Positions 27,974-28,236 of a stretch of DNA of 28,236 nt are shown piece by piece (positions within the stretch are counted from its first letter, which is position 1; each line of letters starts with the position of its first letter). Source of the stretch: a virus; IMG/VR virus record IMGVR_UViG_3300025168_000483, positions 1 to 28,236 of that record; one strand, written 5' to 3'. The position numbers and the translations under genes are program-made. Below the pieces are notes generated by a model. It had not been told where the DNA came from and did not search any database. It saw nothing but the letters and a program-made list of their open reading frames with translations.

Positions 27974-28236
27974 AATAGTTTTTTAGCTTCTTGCCATTCA
28001 TTAATTTGTGCATCTAGCTTTGACATTGTTGGTTTATTAAAGTTTTTCTTTTCCCAAGTTATTACTGCTGCTTTCCAATTTTTCATTTTACCTGAGCCGA
28101 CTGTCCATCCCTTGCTTTCATAATAAGCAATAAAGGATTCTGCATCTATATTATTTTTTCGTAAGATACAATAATTTTTAACTTCATCTAAAGTTGGTTT
28201 TTTAAAACGTATGCTATTACTATCTGTAAGATTAGT
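27970..28236 (-). CDS. Replisome-organiser-like HTH protein, C-terminal part (continues from base 1)
   Basis: This holds the last 56 codons (27973..28140) plus TGA at 27970..27972. The stretch 28141..28236 is the second copy of bases 1..96 and encodes the same residues. The unique part reads ESFIAYYESKGWTVGSGKMK followed by NWKAAVITWEKKNFNK and a helical end. The YYExxGWxxGxxKMKxWKAAVxxW pattern is typical of the C-terminus of phage replisome organisers. The stop overlaps the start of the next gene as ATGA. See the entry at 1..429 for the DNA-binding part. Confidence 0.75.
   Translation of the reverse strand, partial: TNLTDSNSIRFKKPTLDEVKNYCILRKNNIDAESFIAYYESKGWTVGSGKMKNWKAAVITWEKKNFNKPTMSKLDAQINEWQEAKKLL
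28141..28236. repeat. Terminal direct repeat, right copy (circular overlap)
   Basis: Identical to bases 1..96, with no mismatch seen. The same reading frame continues through it. Removing one copy gives a circular genome of 28,140 bp. Confidence 0.95.

Noticed and set aside
1-28236. Integrase, repressor, attachment sites, CRISPR arrays, tRNA genes and insertion sequences
   Set aside because: Searched for by eye on both strands; no supporting protein motifs, repeat arrays or cloverleaf sequences found.

Overview
The window is one complete, circularly closed genome of a small tailed phage. The first 96 bases are repeated exactly at the end (1..96 = 28141..28236), and a gene reads in frame across the join, so the unit genome is about 28,140 bp. 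The DNA is strongly AT-rich and every credible gene lies on the minus strand. Many genes are joined by TAATG or ATGA stop/start overlaps. A Bacteroidota host, probably a flavobacterium-like one, is suggested by four things: a DUF3127 protein, TANNTTTG-type -7 promoter elements, start codons without Shine-Dalgarno sequences, and structural proteins of the kind I associate with Bacteroidota siphophages. No integrase, repressor, tRNA, DNA polymerase or helicase was recognised, so the phage is probably virulent and depends on the host replisome.

Layout in transcription order (decreasing coordinate). From 2545 to 1 and across the join to about 27970 lie small unknown genes, a putative recombination/annealing protein, an SSB-like DUF3127 protein, a stand-alone DnaA-domain-IV-like protein and a replisome-organiser-like HTH protein. 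From 27973 to 24184 comes a run of small genes: a zinc ribbon, a 19-residue membrane peptide, a wHTH protein, a NinG-like recombination protein, a phage sigma factor, Cys-rich proteins and a DUF3310 protein. From 24154 to 20967 come a ParB-like protein, a glycosyltransferase of the type linked to DNA-base modification, and the small and large terminase subunits. An intrinsic terminator follows the large terminase gene.

From 20847 to 4489 is the structural block: tail chaperone-like and connector genes, two large tail/baseplate proteins, a beta-rich putative fibre, tape measure, XkdF-type protease, scaffold, major capsid, tail tube, appendage proteins, portal and a DUF6712-like head-tail connector. 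From 4489 to 2711 is a presumed lysis block of small basic and membrane peptides, a DUF5675 protein, a holin-like protein, a calcineurin-like phosphoesterase and a 29-residue membrane peptide.

Inferred regulation: the best promoter (2575..2607) would start an early unit that runs across the circular join to the terminator at 20931..20967. The structural and lysis genes would form a late unit starting at about 20.85 kb. A TTCT(C/A)TTATAT-like motif upstream of several structural genes could be a late promoter read by the phage sigma factor. The most interesting features are the ParB-like/glycosyltransferase pair next to the terminase, the dense chain of overlapping microgenes, the sigma factor with a possible cognate motif, the portal with an extra C-terminal domain placed far from the terminase, and a lysis block with no recognisable endolysin.
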